Shown here one piece after another: positions 10,112 to 22,263 of a DNA stretch of 64,000 nucleotides. The notes under the pieces are model-generated. The model was not told the DNA's origin. It saw nothing but the letters and a program-made list of their open reading frames with translations, and made no database searches. A program made the position numbers and the translations under genes. Numbering within the stretch: the stretch's first letter is position 1; every line of letters starts with the position of its first letter. This stretch comes from Amoebophrya sp. A120 (lineage: Eukaryota; Sar; Dinophyceae; Syndiniales; Amoebophryaceae): NCBI GenBank assembly GCA_905178155.1, contig CAJINV010000001.1, forward strand, positions 13,018,635 through 13,082,634. Reading direction: 5' to 3'.

Positions 10112-13100
10112 TTATTGGTACACTGGGTCGTCCGCGACGAACATGTAGTTTTTTGCGTTTGTGAAGGTACTCTTGTCCTGGATGCTGTCTGCGTGGTCCT
10201 TGTATTCGATCAAGGCGTGTTCGTCGAGGTCCAGAACCTGTTTCAGCGTCTCCCCGATGGTCATCTTCGCCGCGGAGTGGCGCACCCACAGCTGCAACAA
10301 GTCCACCTTTCGCGTGGAAACCATGCAGCCAACCACCTCCGGGGTGGCAAACTCTTCCCCGACAAGAGCGAACAAAAGCGCCTCCCACATACGGTTCAAC
10401 TTCTGTGAGATTTTTTTCATTTTTCTTCGAGTTCGTTTGAATTATAGGGAAGCACAAGATGTACCGGATTACGCTACGTACGCCATGTAGACAAGAAAAG
10501 GAAAAAGAAAATAGATGCGCGGAAATGATAAGAGGGCAATCACTTCTACGGAGAGGAAATCCAAAAATCAGACATGATGTAGCAGAAGTACTAGCTCTGC
10601 AATCGTTACAGCACGCTAAATTTTTCATACCTGCGTTTCCCCAGGGACCCGGTTGACGCGGACGATCCAGCAGCCTCCCTGTGGGTAGTCCTCCCACGCG
10701 GGACGGTGGCCTTGTCGAAAGCAGGAGAGACTCCGGTCCTTCTTCAACTCACTTGGTCGGTGCAGGAAACAGTAGTACCGAAAGAATTCCTCCACCGTTT
10801 CAAAAGTACCGAGCTCCGTGGTTCGATTGTGGTAAGCAGTTTCGCGGGCGTTGCTGCACAGGTTATTGCCTGATGTTGTTCCCGAAGCAGCTTCGGCATT
10901 TGATCCCGGAACCTCTGTCTCTCTTGCTGGCTGCGCATTGGTCACTCTTGCGTCTGCGTGATCTGCTCCATCAGTCTTAGATGAATGTTGCTCATCATGA
11001 CGAGCATCTTTTTCTTTGTGTGTCTGTGGATTTCCTTCTCGTTCCGCTGCGCCTGCAGAGGCGGTACCTACCGCCATCATGGTGCCACTGTCACTGGGGT
11101 TAGTTCCTGATACATTGGTTGCGCTTTCGCCTACCAGCAATTCTGCCAGGGAGATTTCCGTCGTGGCAGCACCTGGCGTAAACACTGGTGCGTTCGCAGA
11201 CAGCGATGTGTTTGGCGTAAACACCGGAGCATGCGCATTCAACGTAACTACGGTGCTGCTCGTCCTTGCGCCATCTTCGAGCGCTTGAGGCAACGGTAAA
11301 TCGCTCTTCTGGTTCTGCCCCCCAACCAGTGGACTACTTGCGGCATCCAAGCCAGGATTGCTACCGCACGGTGGTACAGGCTTGGCAGACGGTGACGGAC
11401 TGCTTGCAAAAGTGTTAAACACACTGTAGTCAAGGAATTTACCTCCCGCTGCCACGTACTCGGGCGCATTGGCATTCAAGCCCTGCTTCGAACACGAGGA
11501 GGAGGTGCTTGTGGAACTGCTGCTGCAGCTCCTGTCAGAAGTCCGCGAAGCTGGCACTACTGCAACTACACTGGGCTCCGGCGTGCCCGTAGGGTGAAAT
11601 TCCGGCGCTCCTGCGCTGAGTCGCGGGTCGGGAAGCTGGTGCAGGGAAGCAACTTCCTCTTCAACAAGCTCGTCACTGACCGGTTTTGATGCTTTTGGCT
11701 GCGCCTTGTCTACTTGTACCTCCGCTACCTGAGTTTCGTCTGTTGCACCTGTCGCGCCGCTCCGGGCTGGCGTCGATGGGCAACCGAGCGTCACCTCACC
11801 TACCCGCGCAAACGAACTCGCAGACGTACTGGCAGTGGCAGTTTCGCACTCGTTCATCTTCCCGTTTTGCCCCCCTCCAACATCCACCATTGGAGGTGCA
11901 GATGAAGGCAGTTGTTCGTCATATGCTTTGCCGGAACTTCTACAGCCATCTACTTGCAGTGGCGATTCATCGGCGGCTACTGTAGACGGTGTAGCGGCGA
12001 AGATAGGCAGGCGGTCAAGGTCACGAACACAGGCGTCACTGTCAGTATCAATGTCTTCGTGGCCTTCAAATAGGTCGTCAACAACCAGGTCGCGCGTATC
12101 GTCCTCGGGCTGCGGCTGACTTTCTTGACTTGTCACAGAACAAACTTCCTGTTTGTTTCCTGCCACGTCAGCTGTTGCCTTTGCCTCTGCCCCTCCGATG
12201 CTCGTTGGTTCCGCTTCTGAAAGTGTACATGAGGCCTCGTCCTTCTCGCTACCGTCGTCTTTGGAGGGGGCGCTGTAATCACCATGATCAACATCAATAT
12301 GGTCTTTCTTGTCTCCTGCGCCTCTACTTCCAGCCACATTTTCTTCCGGTAGCTCCACCGCTGCAGAGGAACTACTTGAGGTGGAGGATATTATCTCTAC
12401 TGGCTCTGTTCCTGCGCTGTCGGCCTTCTTTTCATCGCCGTCAACCGATTGATCCTCTGCTGGAGCTGCTCCTGCTGCAGCTGCTCTCGACGACGCGGAG
12501 ACGGATCCATTTTCTTGGTTCCCACGACCTCCTCCTGCAACCGGCGGGCGGAAGGCGTGTGCGCGATTCGGTTTCTTTGCGTAGGAGAAGGTCCATGGCG
12601 TCTCTAGCAGATGCTCCTGATAATTCGGCGCCAAATTGTTCGTGCGTGACTCGGTTCGTCCTCGTCGGGGGCTAGCGCAGGTTGAGGTGGAGCGATGCGA
12701 GGACGGTGGTCCTCGCGCCCCCGGCGGCTTCGTCGAACTTGCGGGCCGTGACGCAGAGCTTGTCAGTTGTGGTGCTCCGGAGGACCGAGAATCGGAACTT
12801 GTGCTCTTCGTCGAATTTTCTGAACACAAAAATCCTTGTTGCGAGCGTGAGGGCGAAGTAGATCGGTTTGTTCCGGCGTTCTTTCCCTTGCCACTGTTTG
12901 TCTTGCAGCTGGAGGTCGTGGTGATACCATTCGCGGGGTGTCCACCACCTTGTTGAGGATCAGAATTTGTAGTTGTAACAGTGGAGGGTATCTTCCAGAA
13001 AGGTCCCGATGGTCCTTTGCCCCCCGATGCGGATGCGGTGGCTGGATCCGTTTCTGCACTAGCAGCGCGAGCTGCTCGGTTTGCAGCTCGCGCCCCTTTC

Positions 13101-13687
13101 AGAGCTTTATTAGCACCGGGTGGCAATACCGGGGCTACTCTCTTCGGGGCTTTTGGTTCATCTTGCAGAAGAGGTTTGTTCCCATTTTTTACCAGCGGCG
13201 CAATCGGGGTTGGTGGACCACGGGGCGGATGACCGGCTGCGCCAGCTTTTGCAACTGCAAGTGGTGGTGGTGGCGGCACTGCGGCGTTTTCCTTTCCCTC
13301 CGGCAGCGACCGCGCGTCGTTGATTCCGATCGCTTGTGGCGGCCGACGTGGTGGGCCTCCTGGTCCTCCTGCGAGGAGCTTTTGTGCATACGACGCGATC
13401 TTGTTGCTTGGCTGGCTCGGGGGATTTTTCGGGTTGTTCGACGCCATCATTACCTCCCCCGAAGGCAAAGGCTTGTTGTTGTTCGGCTTCGCGCCTGCAG
13501 CTTTTGCTGCCCAAGACAACGTTGTTGATGTCTTCGGCTCTTCATTGCTGGCCGCTGCCAGCGCCGGAGTCGCGGTCGTTTTAGGAGAAGGTAGTAGATT
13601 CGGGCTCGACGTACTCGGACCTGGGCGGGTAGATGTGTCCGTGGTGCACTTGCTGCCGCCTTTGGGGCCCCAACAGACTTCCGGCAT
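10112..13687 (-). CDS. eIF4E-family cap-binding protein with a ~575-residue PAM2-bearing insert
   Basis: Exon 1 is 13687-10631 and exon 2 is 10402-10112, joined by a phase-0 GT-AG intron; 1,115 residues. eIF4E family features: strand 1 ETPWTFSYAKKP (residues 362-373), then IGTF-type LGTFETVEEFFRYY (959-972), RPSELKKD, AWEDYPQGGCWIVRV (997-1011, cap-stacking Trp998), KLNRMWEALLFALVGEEF (1020-1037), GCMVSTRK, LQLWV (Trp1058) and EYKDHADSI. Tyr952 sits where class II (4E-HP-type) proteins carry Tyr instead of the first cap-binding Trp. Between strands 1 and 2, where about 20-30 residues are normal, there are about 575 low-complexity residues with four PAM2-like motifs: LSAGAPEFHP (690), LNANAPEYVA (737), LNAHAPVFTP (816), LSANAPVFTP (829). 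The N-terminal 350 residues are Pro/Ala/Ser-rich. ATG 13687 is chosen as the first ATG; the open frame runs about 20 codons further. Confidence 0.93.
10403..10630 (-). other. GT-AG intron of the eIF4E gene
   Basis: Donor ACGCAG|GTATGA and acceptor TCTCACAG|AAGTTG on the minus strand. Splicing is phase 0 and joins ...RVPGETQ to KLNRMWEALL, matching the continuous eIF4E family alignment across this point. No terminal inverted repeats were seen, so it is an ordinary intron. Confidence 0.88.
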
Positions 13688-15277
13688 GATATCTGGTGTC
13701 GGTGGAGGCAATAACTGCAACTGCAAGAAGGCACTACTATACCAAAGTCAAAAGCGTAATTACGTATGGATAAGCGGTTCCTTGAAGAAAAGTGATTTCT
13801 CACTGGGGATTCAAGTTAAAGCGATCGACGAATAAAAATTGTTCAGCCTTCTAAGAGATTCAGTTTTTCTTTTTACAACAGCCTCGAAAATTTCATCTCC
13901 AACACCTTGATCATATTTCTGACTTCTGTCTGACAGAGAGAGATAGATGATGGTTGGTCAAGAAATGCGTATCATGGTGCCAGTAGCGAAACTGCATCGC
14001 TCTGCTTTTTATTTTTCTAGCAGATATGCTTCCCATCAATAAAAATTCAAATTCATTATGATCTTGACCTTAATATTTTTGTGGGTGTGATACTCCGCCC
14101 TCTGCTTCTGCAGCAAGATACACATTACTAAGTACAAGCAGATGGACCTCTTCGTTTGACAAAACATTTACAACATTGGTGGACCTCCATTTGATCTACC
14201 TTGTTATTGTTTGACGTGAGTTTCATTCTGATCTTGATCATTTTTTCGCTTGTAGCTTCGTCTTCAACCGGATCGGATGGTTCCTTAATTTGAGAAACTT
14301 CTGACAGAATCTGACTAAAGCGTCGTCCGGCGCTGCAAATATCGACAAAAAAAATAAGGGCGACACCACAAACTGATGACATGAATCAATCCTCGCGCGG
14401 AACAATTCAAATGCGTGCCGGTCATGGTGACCTTCTGTTTTTCATGTTCAGTTGTCCTATCCGATCGCGACTTTTGTATTACTTATGTTTAGTCTTGGTC
14501 TTTGACAACATTTTCCACATACGGATGGACAAGGATATGCTATGACTATGCTAAACCAATAAACTTCCCTACAATTATGCTATGGGTATGGAGGTGGTGA
14601 TATTCATTCTTATAAATATGTGGTCATTGTTCATCATGCTCATGCTGAGGACACTGAGAGAATTAGAAACGTCTCCTGTGGTACCTGTGGAAACAAGAAA
14701 CAATGAAACAACAGTTACGATTTCTTCGTCGATTGAAATGGCAAGAAAAAAATACGACTCATGATTCTGTGCTGGCGGATAGGCGAGTTCCAAAAAATGC
14801 AGCCACATCATTTTACGTTTACGTCTATTTTTGTTTTTCTTTTTGGTTTTGCGGTCCATTTGAATGAGGATATGATGAGGATATTTCATACTTCATCGTT
14901 TACGTTAGTTATTCACTGAAACAGGCATGTACTACTGCTTTCAGAAACCGAAAATTTGAAAAGATTATCTGCCATATACGAGCTTTGATCCTTTTCCTCG
15001 TATACTGGTCTATGACTTCTATATCAAAATCAATCACAATCTACTTACTTATCATGCAGACGTGACCAACAGCACCAAGTTGCACTGTTGATGGTGCCGC
15101 CGGGCTTTGACTTTGATCACATGCCTTTCTTTGTGTTTTCGGAGATCGAGATACATGGCGATGCGTAGAAAAAAACTGCGTACAAATATCTGTAAGAACG
15201 ATGAGAGTGATACTTTTACACGCTTCGGTACTAAATACCAGACCGCCTACACGTCGGCTATGCTGTCCTCTTTTTTC
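13688..15277. other. Intergenic, two weak small ORFs
   Basis: About 1.6 kb, AT-rich in its middle. Two minus-strand ATG-started frames are possible but unproven: 14382-14128 (84 residues, starting MSSVCGVALIFFVDICSAG, which resembles a signal peptide) and 14889-14575 (104 residues, Lys/Arg-rich start followed by hydrophobic stretches). Neither resembles a known family and both could be chance. No RNA gene or terminal inverted-repeat element was seen. Confidence 0.35.
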
Positions 15278-18200
15278 CTACCATATCGTCGAGAAGCGCT
15301 TTCCCCTTCCGGAATCGTTGGCGTTATTAATATGGTGCTTCTTCATCAGCTCAGCACCTCCACTGCACTGACCTCCGAACGACATCAACGCCCAGGTGTT
15401 CATCATTTTTCCCGCCTCGCACTGGTTCCAGCATTCGCTAGTCAGGGTTAGCTCCACATGGCGGTCCAGATTAAAACCCGCAAGAATCTCAATCATGTCG
15501 TCGATCGGCCACGTACTACTACTAGCACCCATCCCTGGAACTCGTTCAAAAATGATGCGGTCGGCGTCATGTTGACCGACACACACGGCCAAAATTTTTG
15601 CGACCAGTGCCTTGAACTCCTGTTTTTTCGCCTCGTCGCAGAACCGCAGAGTGCCGTCGTGTGGGTTTTCAAAGACTTCTTGCTCCTGCGGACGATGATG
15701 TTGATCCTGATGACGCATGCTAGTATCAAGAGAAAAACAGCAGTTCAGAAGATCAAACGGAATCGGTGTTGGCAAAAACGGCGCGCCATACATCAGGGGA
15801 GCACGGATCAAGGCCAAATCCTTCATGTGCACAAACGGTGTGGCTCTGGCTCTTTCGACAACGTCGACGTGATCCTCGTGGTAATGGAATTTTCCCTGCA
15901 GCAGCTGCTCTTTCGCCAAAGAAAACGATGTGCGCAAGAGCAGACTATCGGTGTTTGGTGACAAGAGTTGGGAAGTCTTGTTCTTCAAAGAGTTGTTGAA
16001 GTTTCGCCAGTCTCTCATCGCTGTCGACCGTTCAAATTCACCCAGCGAACAGCCTGAAGAGAGAGGACCATCAGGTAGTTGTACTCGGGGCTCGTGGTTC
16101 AACATCGCCATGTGCATCGCAACCGCCGAGAGAAATTCGTATGGGTTCGCGAACAAGGAACCTGTCGCAAAATTCCGACTCTCTTGCTGCAGATAGCTGG
16201 CATCTGACGGATGAAACACTTCGACTTCTCGTCGCTCCACATTCCTGGAGGATGAAAGGTTGTTCATCTTGTAGTTGCTGCTGTAATTTCTTCCGTTTCC
16301 CGCGCCGCTCGTTGTGTTCAGCCGGAAACCATCAGATTTGCATGTCACACGCAGTTCGTTCTCCATCTCATGCTCGGCATGGTGAAAGTCCGCGGCAGCT
16401 GGTACTAGCAGCTTTTCGAACTCGTGCATATCGGGAACAATTCGAACAATCACCGATCGTTTGGGCCGAGTACCAACAATCGAAGGGGAAGAATGCTGCT
16501 TGTTCTGGTTGATCCGATTGAAATTGGTTGTAGGAGCTCTAAGGTCGTGCGTCGTCATCATCTCGTTGTCTTCCGCGGCGAAATGCTGCTCCATCAAAAC
16601 GTCGCAACTGTTCTTCAGTGCCAGTTTCAATGCCGGCGGAGCTTGACTGCGACAGTACGAATGGTAGTTCTGCGCGCGAGGCGAGTGCAACAATTCCTGC
16701 ACATCAGTGCTCTTAAAACCCAAGGTTTTTCCGTGGGTGAAGGGGTTCCAGTGGCTCGCGTTTTTATCCACCAGGCTGTTCATCATGATCTGCGGGTATA
16801 ATTCATAGTACCGTGACATGTCCAACGTCATGTTGTTGCGATCTTGATACCACTTCTGCGAAAACGCGGGACTCTGGTCCCAGTAGTTCTGGTTGCAGTT
16901 CGTCTGCGATTGTTCTTGCTCCTGCGGCTGCGGCAGAAACGGGTTGTACAGCCTCTTGTTCGCATTCTGCATCCCTGGCGTCAGAGTCTGTTGGAACAAC
17001 GGAGTGGAAAACTCGGCGCAATTGTTCGTTTGTGTGGCTGTAGAGCAGCAGGTCTTGTTGCTTCTCATATTCATCATGATCGTGTTGCCATTGTGAAGAT
17101 TGCCATGCTGCGGAACAAGACCTTCCCGTCCCATAGCGGTGCTCATCTGCGACGAAACGAAGGGGTTCCGTAGAAAGTCGCCAGAAACAGGGTTTTGGTG
17201 GTGCTGGACGGCTGCACCCGGGAAGGAAGAGGCAAACGCAACCGCCCTGGCGGTCCCACTGGCAGACCGCCGTGCTGACGCACTCCTGGTGTTGTTTTTG
17301 TTACCGAACGAAGATGACAGCGTGTTGGGTTCCCGGTCCAATGCGGTCCGCGGCGACCCTGAGCGCGACCGAGACGACGAGCGGCGCGGCATACTGTTGG
17401 CGGCTCCGAAACTCCGCATCAGGTTGATGTCCGCGCCACTGTTGTAATTCCGTCCAGAAAGCTCGTGCACTAAATCGCGCGTATCCACGCTAATACTCCG
17501 CCGATTGCGGGAAAGCAGTGCCGTGTTAGTTTTCACCAGTAAGTCTTCGAAAAAGGGATCGGAGGAAGGCGTATGGAAGCGTCAGGTTTGAAATCGTCAA
17601 AGTTGAAATAATTTGTAATGCTAAACCGACCGAAACCACTACACAACCTGTAAGGGCACCGAACCGCACGTGGTTCGGCCACCAGGTCGCGGAGTCAGGC
17701 GGACCGAAGCCATCACCATCATCTGTAATAATTTGTAATGCATAAAATGCATGGCCCGAGGTGCGTGCGTTGCAGAGCAGGCAAGTGAGGCCAATTGTAA
17801 GCCTGTTTGGGGCTACAGCTCGAGCTGCTAAAGTAGCATGAGAAAACCACTCTTCTTTGCCTAAACAGCATGACAAACTGGATTTAGGGACCACCGAAAT
17901 TTGTCATGCGCCACTTGGAAACTGGGTTCCAACTGGCATCCATTTTATGCATGACAAATTATTTCAACTTTGACGATTTCAACTCTGACACATCCATAAG
18001 GCGGAATCGAAATTTCGTCGTCGTCAAGTGTGCGGCTCAAATAATCCGCAACAGACCCTGTGTCATTTTTTGCGAGTTCGGAGTTCCACGGATCTTCGCG
18101 TCCTCCGGTCTTGTCGGCGTTGAGAAAGCGCTGCAACTGCTGCTCCTGCTCATAATGGTGGTGCATCGTGGTCTGTACCTGCTGCTGGTCTTGCATGGGC

Positions 18201-20950
18201 AGAGACAAGCGGCGCGCACCGAAACGCAGGGAGCGACCGCCCGACATGTCGGTCCCTTTCGGCGCGGACGAGGACATGGGGCGCGAAGGTGGGGTGGGCT
18301 GAAAAATACTGCTTCCACCACCCAGAAGCATTGCGCCTTGATCGTGAAGTTGATGACCTCCAAACCCGTCCGTGTTGCTGTTGTTCTGGAACATCAGCGG
18401 CTTGTTCACGTTGCCCATCTGAAGTTGCGCGGCCTGGTCCCGCACGATTTGGCCCACCTGGCGCTGAATGAGATTTTGCGCATACTCGGCGATGTGGTCG
18501 CGGTGGTCGCGGATCATTTGGTCAACTTCTTGTTCGACCGCCGATCCGACCATCTGCAGTTGCATTTCATGCGAGGCGGATAGCAAGTCCCTGTCCCGGC
18601 CCGCGGCGAACTTGTTGTTTAGAGAAAACCGCCTTGTAGCGCCAGTACTTGAACAATAAGGTTGTTGGTCGTGTTTTGCACGACGAGCTAAATCTTCGCC
18701 GTGTAGACCTCCGCGTCTAGTACCCTCTTGGTCGTCGCAGGCATCAAACGAGCGGTAGAAGCCGCTACCCTTGACAAACCTCGTAGCCTTACCGAAGTCG
18801 TACATGTCGACGTTTGCCATATCAAACGGCCCGTTGAAATCCAGAGCCACGTCGGTAGCGCGGACTTGCGGTTGCAGAGTGTTTCCGTGGATGAAGTTCT
18901 GAAGGTTTTTGTTTCTGTTTGCTGCATTCTCTGCACGACCACCCAGCTTGCGCATGAACGTGGCGTCCAATCTGCTGGGATCGTAGAGCGTCACCGAAGG
19001 GTTTTGCAAGTGCGAATGGATCTTGGTCATCTGCTGTTTGTTCCCGCCCTGCTCAGGGTGGTAGCATCCGTGTTGAAAGGCTTGCAAGGTTCCGGTTGCA
19101 AGGGCCACTAAGACCGCCTGTAAACGGGACAGGGGCTGCAGTGAATGAAAACTGTCGCGAGAGTCGACGTCTGCCTGGCTGTCGTGATGGTCGTTGATGT
19201 TGAGTTTTGGCATCTTCATCATATCGCTGCTGTGAAGATTCTTCATCGTGTGCTGCAAGTGGAAGTGCTGGGCATCAAAGTCGAACATCTTGGACTGCGA
19301 CATCATCATGGCACTTCCCGCCACGTCGTCGTGAACGCCTCCAACCTTGCTGTTCAAGAGCAGCTCCTGCGTGCACGAGCGCAGATGCTCAAGCCACACG
19401 GCGGCTGGCACCAGGCGCCAGTCCCGGGGGTCCGCGTGAAACTGGAGCAGCGAGGAACAAACCGTATCGTCGAGAATGCAACTTTTCGAGACAAACGAAA
19501 GCCGCTCCACAAGTTCGTGTGGCGAAAGGTCGTGTCGAGATGAGATGAGTCCGGGATTCACGTAGATTTGCACCGGCCGCGGAAGAGTTGTGCGAGTTGT
19601 CGTTAACATCAAGCGAGGCGTCATGGAGGAAATTCCCGCGCAAGAGGAATTCTTCATCGTGCTGTGCTGCATCATCGTGCTCCAGTTCGTGTCAAGAGCA
19701 CTGTAGCAGCCCCGGTGTTCGTGTTCCGCGTGCTGGTCCCGCCGGTACAACCGCTGCTGTTCGCCATCCAGCTGATAATTCTGGTCGTTTTGAAGCCGGA
19801 ACGACCGGCTGCCTCCGTGCGGGACTGGATCAATACTGTTGTTTCCGTACAGCATCCCACCCACCAGCGGGCGCCACGAAGATTGCTTGTTTGAAGTAGC
19901 CGCGGGCCCCCCAGGGTGTGTCTCCGTTGGAATAAAGAAGTGCTGGTGCTGTGTGCCCGTGAGGCCACCAAGTCCCTGCTCGGAAGGGGCTGCCACAGGA
20001 GACACTGTGCTGCTGGTGATACGCCGTGGAGTGAAGAAACCTGTGCTCGGTTTTTGCTCAACATCTCGACCACGGGCACTGCCGTACGCGAGAGGTGGCC
20101 GTGGCGGATAGTCGTGGTGCTGGTGCTGGCGATCGCCGCCCAGAGTGTGCTCCTGAGCAGAATTTCGAATAGCGGACGAAGAATTGATGTTTCCCCCGGC
20201 CAGACGCGGCGATATCATGCACGCAGGTCCTCCAAGTGGTTGCGGGCCGCGATGCTGCTCGCGGATGTTCCGCATTCGTTCGGCGCTGCGGCCCCGGGGA
20301 GACTGCAGTATCGGCAAGTGGATCCGCGGTAAATGCATGCGATCATGCATTACCTCCATCTGCAAACGCTCGGCCTCGTTTTGAAAAGAGGCATCGTTGT
20401 CGCGGATCATGCGTTCCCGACCCGACTTTGGACTTCCCTTGTTGTACTCGTCGTATTGCAACAAGGTGGGGGCAGCAGCAGAACGCGGATGCGTCTGCTG
20501 CGAGTGACGGTGTTGTTCTTCGGCCGCTTCGGAATAGGAATACTGCTCATGGTGCCCGCTGCGAGAATGATGACTTTCGACACCGTTCCCGTTCGCATGA
20601 ACATGATACTGGTCGGACGATGAATATTTGCCGTGTTGAAGGGCGGAATAGTCATGAGGAACTACCTGGGTAGACTCGTGCTCCGGAAGATTCGAGCGGC
20701 CTTCGTCCGTGCCCAGCATTGTCGAGTAGAAGTCATCATTTTTGTTGGAAGAATACGCCACAGGCTTGGATGTTTCCGAACTCTGCTTGTACTTCGTACC
20801 AGCGTGCCAGGAGGTCGCTTGTTTGTCGTAGTTAGCATCACGGTCCTGGCTTCTTCCACCGCGGGAGGAACCTTGCTGAGCGCTTCGAGCGGTAGCCGGC
20901 CGAGCTCCGGCTCCAGGGTCCGTGTACTCTTGGCGCGAACGCCACGACAT
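15278..20950 (-). CDS. Large low-complexity protein of unknown function (1,746 residues), split by an introner element
   Basis: ATG 20950 starts exon 1 (20950-17999). After removal of element 17572-17998 with one TSD copy, exon 2 (17566-15278) follows in the same frame; the junction reads ISIPPSSDPFFEDLL. Most of the protein is disordered and rich in Gln, His, Ser, Asn and Arg. More ordered stretches occur at about 19510-19330 (LSPHELVERLSFVSKS and on), 18560-18410 (QEVDQMIRDHRDHIAEYAQN, probably helical), 16180-16080 (YEFLSAVAMHMAML) and near the C-terminus at 15650-15300. No catalytic motif, signal peptide or membrane helix was seen. It could be a scaffold or RNA-associated protein, but nothing in the sequence decides this. 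Confidence 0.62.
17572..17998. mobile_element. Introner element A1 (427 bp, TIR, 5-bp TSD)
   Basis: Ends are TATGGAAGCGTCAGGTTTGA and, inverted, TATGGATGTGTCAGAGTTGA; the repeats run about 38 bp, through ATCGTCAAAGTTGAAAT. It is bracketed by AGGCG at 17567-17571 and 17999-18003. It belongs to the same family as A2 and A3 (308 bp each) but is about 119 bp longer; the extra sequence lies between two copies of AATAATTTGTAATGC (about 17609-17623 and 17725-17740). Several GCATGACAAA motifs occur inside. It interrupts the 15278-20950 gene. Excision of element plus one TSD keeps the frame, and no GT-AG choice exists at the junction. Confidence 0.93.
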
Positions 20951-22263
20951 CTTGTTGAATCTTGATGCTCCTAATGCAACGCTCCTACGTCGTGGTCCTA
21001 GTTCTAGTACCTATTGCTCTTGATTTTGATTCTAGTACCTTTATGCTTTATAATCCAGTTGTTGTGGGGGTGAACAGCAACAGACTGTACCCGTACTTCG
21101 CTGCTGCTGTAGCTGTAGGAGGTATTAACGAAACAAATGCGTATGTGGAGTAGTAGCGAAATGAATTTGATCGCGTTCGTTCAAAAAAAAAAACACGGAT
21201 CACCGAAATTCAGGAGAAGAAGAAAAGGGAAAGTAAAACGCTTTCCTTCCCGCCAAAGAGCAAAAAATTCAAAGAATGAATTTACTGCACCTGTTGAAAG
21301 AAGAAGAACAAGCTCCGATCGTGTAATAGCCTCATGGTCATGACCAGCACAGCAAAGCAAAAAAAACGAACCGAGGGGCCGACAGCCGCAGCGATCCAAA
21401 AAAAAAAGATGAAGATCCAAATTTGTACAGCGTAGGCCGGGAGCGGAAAAGTGAAGAACAGCATCAAAAAAAAAAAGGAAATACACACACACACACAGTA
21501 GCACAATCTCAAACCTGTCAATCAGGTTGATGTCAGAGAAAATGTAAGTAGCTGCTCTCTTCTTGTCTCGTATCTGTACATCATACACTAGAAAAGACTC
21601 TCCGCACAGCGCGATCTGCAGCAGATTTTCACGCTAGCGTAAGAAGTCGTTGTCAACCAGACATGTTGGTGCATCGGAAGCAGATTTTAGCATGTGCATC
21701 TTTTTCCTGTGCTTTCTTTCCTTTCCAACGTATGACACACAACATGACAAATGTATTTTTTCTTTCCTCGCAGTGGCGGTCGACGAATGAAATCCAGAAG
21801 AAGGAAGATCGAGGTCCTTCTGTCTCTTCTGAAGCTTATGGCTTTGAAGGCGAAGCGTGCGGCTTTCTATGACTATGCGCTTGTTTCTCACTGTGGTTCG
21901 TGGCTCTTCGTGTACTGGCAGCATGTGCATATTGGCGGCGTCATCACGACACGGAGGAGAGCGCTTTTTTGTTTCAAGTTTCGCAACAATTTCTTCACAG
22001 TTTTTTGCTTCTGTTTCCAGAAACGAAAATCGCTAATTTCTTCTGTAGTTGTAGCAAAGGCCAAGCGACAGGTCTTTCACACGCGGCTTAGCGCTAGAAG
22101 CTACCGTTCTTGCTGCACCACGTTCTGCTTGTTCCACCGACTGCCCATGTACATCTTGCAGCTTTCATCATCTACTTCAATAGCAACCGCTCCCGTAACA
22201 GGTACTTCCTCAATCATCACACAGGACACAATTACTGGAGCCGGTTATCTTGTGCCAAAGATT
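20951..22263. other. Intergenic, simple-sequence rich
   Basis: About 1.3 kb between two large genes. It contains poly-A runs around 21183, 21360, 21402 and 21466 and a short AC repeat at about 21483-21497. A plus-strand frame at 21751-22332 is open for 193 codons but reads as Phe/Cys/Ser-rich noise. No gene, RNA or inverted-repeat element is supported. Confidence 0.45.

Noticed and set aside
13688-13726. Non-ATG start of the eIF4E and other frames (TTG or GTG).
   Set aside because: Eukaryotic translation rarely uses these; the first in-frame ATG (13687 for eIF4E, 9255 for the acidic membrane protein, 33958 for the exonuclease) was used, or an upstream exon assumed.
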